In this document: positions 5,971-8,635 of the stretch, piece after piece
Layout of the letters: each line of letters opens with the position of its first letter
Numbering within the stretch: position 1 is the stretch's first letter
Assembly: GCA_900549845.1 (NCBI GenBank)
Contig: URPT01000065.1
Span: 1-8,635 of the forward strand
Direction of reading: 5' to 3'
Source of the DNA: an uncultured Veillonella sp.
GTDB taxonomy: Bacteria > Bacillota > Negativicutes > Veillonellales > Veillonellaceae
Length of the DNA: 8,635 nucleotides
Position numbers and translations under genes: made by a program
The notes under the pieces: generated by a model
Told to the model about the DNA's origin: nothing
The model's input: only the letters and a program-made list of their open reading frames with translations
Databases searched by the model: none

Positions 5971-5976
5971 TCCTTT
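5971..5976 (-). promoter_or_regulatory. Ribosome binding site that fixes the CNNM start
   Basis: AAAGGA on the minus strand is 6 bases before the ATG at 5964 and lies inside the five extra codons that the ATG at 5979 would add. It therefore favours the shorter protein. Confidence 0.7.
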
Positions 5977-6005
5977 CATACAATTGAGAAAACAAGTTAG
6001 TTTTT

Positions 6006-6035
6006 ATTATAGCAAAAATTATTTTCTATAACCAA
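6006..6035 (-). promoter_or_regulatory. Possible internal promoter before the CNNM and recO genes
   Basis: The minus strand shows TGCTATAAT (6014-6006), an extended -10 with a perfect TATAAT, preceded at 18 bases by TTGGTT (6035-6030), a partial -35 inside the last codons of era. Transcription would begin near 5999, about 35 bases before the CNNM start. An extended -10 can tolerate a weak -35, so separate expression of the last two genes is plausible. Confidence 0.45.
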
Positions 6036-6918
6036 GTTCAGATAACATGCCAGATTTATTACGCCAATCCTTTTTAACCTTAACCCAAAGGTCTAAGTAC
6101 ACCTTTGTAGCCAATAGTTTTTGAATATCTGCACGCGCTTCAGCTCCAAGTTGTTTTAACAAGGCACCTTTTTTACCAATGATGATGCCCTTTTGGGAAT
6201 CTCGTTCACAGTAGATAGTAGCACGTACATAAGTTGTGCCATCATCACGTGTTTTCATTTCATCTACGTCTACAGCGATAGCATGAGGGATTTCATCACG
6301 TGTAGCCAATAGGATTTTTTCACGAACAATATCAGAAATAATAAGACGTTCTGGTTGGTCCGTAATCATATCCTCTGGGAAGTATTGTGGACCTTCCGGT
6401 AATGTTTCTTCTAATACATTTAGAACTTCGTTTAGGTTCTCTTTATCTTTAGCAGAAATAGGAATCACCCCTGCAAATGGATATGCATCTTGATAAGACA
6501 CGATGGCTTCTAAAAGCTCCTCTTTTTTTAGAGTGTCAATCTTATTAACGACTAAGAAAACAGGCACTTTTACACGTTTTAATTGCTCAATAATAAAGTT
6601 ATCCCCAGGACCGCGTTTTTCATTGCCTGCTACTACAAATAAAACCGCTTCCGTTTCTTTCAAGGACTCAATGGCAGCATCTACCATGAATTCACCTAAT
6701 TTATGTTTTGGCTTATGTACACCTGGTGTATCCATGAAAACGATTTGTTTTGCTTCATCTGTATATACACAGATAATACGGTTGCGCGTTGTTTGAGCCT
6801 TATCTGATACGATAGCGATTTTGTCGCCAATAAGGGCATTAATTAATGTAGATTTACCAACATTAGGGCGTCCTACAACGGCAACAAAGCCTGATTTAAA
6901 ATGTTCGTTCTTATTCAT
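6019..6918 (-). CDS. era: GTPase Era, 30S ribosomal subunit assembly factor
   Basis: A 299-residue GTPase that binds the 3' end of 16S rRNA through a KH domain and couples GTP hydrolysis to 30S maturation and cell-cycle progress. Visible motifs are G1 GRPNVGKS (16-23), the switch I threonines in AQTTRNR (41-47), G3 DTPG (63-66), G4 NKID (125-128) and G5 SAK (155-157). The C-terminal KH domain has the loop IIGKKG (246-251) and ends KKDWRNKSGMLSELGYRK, as in other Era proteins. Length is typical (about 300). The start MNKNEHFKSG at 6918 is chosen because it begins just ahead of the G domain; GGGAGG lies 12 bases upstream, a little long. Upstream in-frame ATGs at 6930 and 6942 either abut or precede that site. 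The gene overlaps the ybeY end by 8 bases, implying coupling with another 16S-maturation factor. Confidence 0.97.
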   Translation of the reverse strand: MNKNEHFKSGFVAVVGRPNVGKSTLINALIGDKIAIVSDKAQTTRNRIICVYTDEAKQIVFMDTPGVHKPKHKLGEFMVDAAIESLKETEAVLFVVAGNEKRGPGDNFIIEQLKRVKVPVFLVVNKIDTLKKEELLEAIVSYQDAYPFAGVIPISAKDKENLNEVLNVLEETLPEGPQYFPEDMITDQPERLIISDIVREKILLATRDEIPHAIAVDVDEMKTRDDGTTYVRATIYCERDSQKGIIIGKKGALLKQLGAEARADIQKLLATKVYLDLWVKVKKDWRNKSGMLSELGYRK

Positions 6919-7387
6919 TATATGGTGCATCCTCCCGCACATAACCGAGATTACCTAAGATAAATTCTTCTTCAGTACGCATCTCTTTTTTATCTTCATC
7001 GTTCATATGGTCATAGCCTAAAATATGTAAGCAGCTGTGAGTCGTTAAATACGCTAGTTCTCGTTCAAAGCTATGTCCATATTCAATAGCCTGTTCACGA
7101 GTGCGCTCTAAAGAAATAATCATATCACCTAGTAAATGATGTTCCTCTTCACTGCCTTCATAATCATCCCCTTCATTAAGGGCAAAGGACAATACATCGG
7201 TAGGTCTATCGATGCCGCGATATTCTTTGTTAAGCTCGTGAATCTTAGCATTATTGCAAAGTAAAATACTCATTTCATCTTCTTCAAGACCATATACGCG
7301 ACTCACTTCATCGCAGACCTTGCGTATAACAGTCTCAATATTGGAATCCTCTTGAATTCCTTCATCATAGCTAATATGTATATACAT
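6911..7387 (-). CDS. ybeY: Endoribonuclease YbeY, 16S rRNA 3'-end maturation and ribosome quality control
   Basis: A 158-residue UPF0054 metalloprotein. The zinc-binding signature H-x3-H-x5-H is clear as HSCLHILGYDH (117-127), with ligands H117, H121 and H127. The preceding conserved stretch RPTDVLSFAL (61-70) and the LGDMIISLE strand (86-94) are also family hallmarks. Length is normal. The second signature residue is Ser where most members have Gly. The protein acts in the cytoplasm on rRNA, together with Era, whose gene overlaps its end. AAAGGA lies 6 bases before the ATG, inside the final codons of the PhoH gene, and only two bases separate the two genes. A phoH-ybeY pair is widespread in bacteria, which supports both calls. 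Confidence 0.96.
   Translation of the reverse strand: MYIHISYDEGIQEDSNIETVIRKVCDEVSRVYGLEEDEMSILLCNNAKIHELNKEYRGIDRPTDVLSFALNEGDDYEGSEEEHHLLGDMIISLERTREQAIEYGHSFERELAYLTTHSCLHILGYDHMNDEDKKEMRTEEEFILGNLGYVREDAPYNE
6931..6936 (-). promoter_or_regulatory. Shine-Dalgarno that places the era start
   Basis: GGGAGG on the minus strand sits within the last codons of ybeY. The ATG at 6930 follows it with no gap, too close to be used, while the ATG at 6918 is 12 bases away. The longer spacing suggests moderate initiation or dependence on ribosomes finishing ybeY. Confidence 0.5.
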
Positions 7388-7389
7388 AC

Positions 7390-8403
7390 TTATCCTTTCG
7401 CTACATGCTCTTTGGATGCTGCGTTAGTTTCCGCAGTCTCACCAGCTAATTTACGTTCATGATACTGATCATAAGCTTTTACAATACGGCCTACTAAATC
7501 GTGACGAACAACGTCTTGATCGCTAAAGTAAACCATATTAATACCAGGTACATGACGCAATACCTTTTCAGCCTCGCCAAGACCAGACACAACACGTGGA
7601 GGCAAGTCAATTTGTGTCTTATCGCCGTTGACTACCATTTTAGAGTTGTTACCTAAACGGGTTAAGAACATCTTCATCTGCTCAGCTGTCGTATTTTGAG
7701 CTTCGTCTAGAATAACAAAGGCATTTTCTAAGGTACGGCCACGCATATACGCGAGTGGTGCTACCTCGATAGTACCGCGTTCCATAAAACGTTGTACTTG
7801 CTCGATACCAAACATTTCATGTAATGCATCATACAGAGGTCTCAAATATGGATCTACCTTGTCTTGTAATTCACCAGGTAAGAAGCCTAATCGTTCACCA
7901 GCCTCTACAGCAGGACGAGTCAAAATGATTTTATCTACATTGCGGTTTTTTAAATAGAATGCAGCTAACGCTACGGCTAGGAATGTTTTACCTGTACCAG
8001 CAGGGCCAATACCAAAAGTAATGGTATTTTTACGAATGCTATCTACATAGTATTTTTGGCCTTCCGTTTTAGGCGTAATATTTTTACCGCGCATATTAAC
8101 AGATAAGGTATCTTCAAACATAGTATGTACAGCATCAGCTTTACCGTTCGCTACAAGTTTGGCTGCAATACGAACTTGGGACTCAGTGATGGTACTACCT
8201 TCTCTGTATAGGAATACTAGTTCTTCTAAGGTGCGATAAAGGGCCTCTACTTGCTTTTCATCGCCCTTGATAACCACGGTATCTCCGCGTGCCACTACAT
8301 CTACAGAGATGACTTCAAGCATCATATGCAAATACCGATTATGTTGACCTAGTATGGATTGTGCTAGGTCATATGTAGGAAATGTAAATACTTGTTCGCT
8401 CAT
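7390..8403 (-). CDS. PhoH-family P-loop ATPase (PhoL/YbeZ type)
   Basis: A 337-residue cytoplasmic protein. The N-terminal ~110 residues carry a KH-like small domain (around 30-65, with VVARGDTVVIKGDEKQVEAL), followed by the PhoH ATPase domain: Walker A GPAGTGKT (133-140), LTRPAVEAGERLGFLPGEL (161-179) and Walker B VILDEAQN (230-237), then NGDKTQIDLP (259-268), typical of the family. Length agrees with other PhoH-like proteins. The final 20 residues are a polar Ala/Glu/Lys-rich tail with no evident fold. It is the usual neighbour of ybeY and is thought to work with it in rRNA or RNA metabolism; helicase-type activity is reported for relatives, but the exact role is not settled. AGGAGG lies 4 bases before the ATG. 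The stop is two bases before ybeY. Confidence 0.95.
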   Translation of the reverse strand: MSEQVFTFPTYDLAQSILGQHNRYLHMMLEVISVDVVARGDTVVIKGDEKQVEALYRTLEELVFLYREGSTITESQVRIAAKLVANGKADAVHTMFEDTLSVNMRGKNITPKTEGQKYYVDSIRKNTITFGIGPAGTGKTFLAVALAAFYLKNRNVDKIILTRPAVEAGERLGFLPGELQDKVDPYLRPLYDALHEMFGIEQVQRFMERGTIEVAPLAYMRGRTLENAFVILDEAQNTTAEQMKMFLTRLGNNSKMVVNGDKTQIDLPPRVVSGLGEAEKVLRHVPGINMVYFSDQDVVRHDLVGRIVKAYDQYHERKLAGETAETNAASKEHVAKG

Positions 8404-8411
8404 ACAACCTC

Positions 8412-8635
8412 CTAATCTATAAACTTACGAACGGCTTTGCCGTTTAAATAATCACATAAATCACCTTGATGAGCATCTAGTTCGTCTAACTTATCATCAA
8501 TTAAATCTTGAACGCGCCACCACCCCATGGACCAGTTCGTAAAGAGCGTATTATCTTCAGGTGCTCTCCCGACAAGACGTTGTAATACAATATCAGGATG
8601 TAAGTGACGTACAAAATTCACAACCCGATCAGCAT
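8412..8635 (-). CDS. C-terminal part of a TIGR01212/YtqA-type radical SAM protein (partial)
   Basis: Only the last 73 residues are inside the window; the frame is open to the right edge, reading ADRVVNFVRHLHPDIVLQRL before continuing. The segment LHPDIVLQRLVGRAPEDNTL, followed by NWSMGWWRVQDLIDDKLDEL and DAHQGDLC, matches the C-terminal end of the TIGR01212 radical SAM family (YtqA/YhcC), whose CxxxCxxC cluster motif would lie further upstream. The biochemical role of the family is not well defined. An apparent ATG near 8621 is not present (GTG there), and the upstream in-frame codons show it is internal. The gene ends 8 bases before the PhoH start, so it is probably in the same transcript. 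Confidence 0.82.
   Translation of the reverse strand, partial: ADRVVNFVRHLHPDIVLQRLVGRAPEDNTLFTNWSMGWWRVQDLIDDKLDELDAHQGDLCDYLNGKAVRKFID

Noticed and set aside
6503..6796. Plus-strand open frame inside era
   Set aside because: It is antisense to the Era G domain, whose motifs are intact; nothing in the frame looks like a known protein.
1..8635. CRISPR array, tRNA or rRNA genes, insertion sequence or prophage integrase
   Set aside because: No regularly spaced repeats, cloverleaf-like sequences, rRNA-like stretches, terminal inverted repeats with a transposase, or recombinase motifs were seen on either strand.

Overview
The window reads as chromosomal DNA of a low-GC Bacillota organism. The protein sequences most resemble Negativicutes such as Veillonella; this is judged from memory of the families, with no search run. 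Every gene I can support lies on the minus strand, so transcription runs from the right edge to the left. Three blocks can be told apart.

Block 1 (8635 to about 3900) is a compact housekeeping run. In transcription order it holds the C-terminal end of a TIGR01212/YtqA-type radical SAM protein, a PhoH-family ATPase, the rRNA maturation endonuclease YbeY, the GTPase Era, a CNNM/CorC-type membrane protein with a CBS pair, and a divergent RecO. The genes are separated by a few bases or overlap, and the block ends in a 14-bp hairpin just after recO. PhoH, YbeY and Era point to ribosome assembly and rRNA processing. The CNNM protein points to divalent-cation or membrane homeostasis, and RecO to recombinational repair. 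An extended -10 motif between era and the CNNM gene may give the last two genes their own transcription.

Block 2 (about 3900 to 900) is a metabolic cassette. A short possible gene (43 codons) lies just after the recO hairpin. Then comes a near-consensus sigma-A promoter whose -10 sits inside a 10-bp-arm inverted repeat. It drives a DUF3100-type polytopic membrane protein, overlapped by a 153-residue membrane protein. After 132 bases with several palindromes comes an M20-family amidohydrolase, which ends in a long hairpin. The likely logic is a two-subunit carrier working with a cytoplasmic hydrolase on an amide or N-acylated compound. The substrate is not visible from sequence, and this is the least described part of the window.

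Block 3 (about 900 to 1) is visibly more AT-rich and holds three small membrane-anchored proteins of unknown function (116, about 59 and 42 residues). It looks like an accessory region. No tRNA, rRNA, CRISPR array, insertion sequence or origin was seen.
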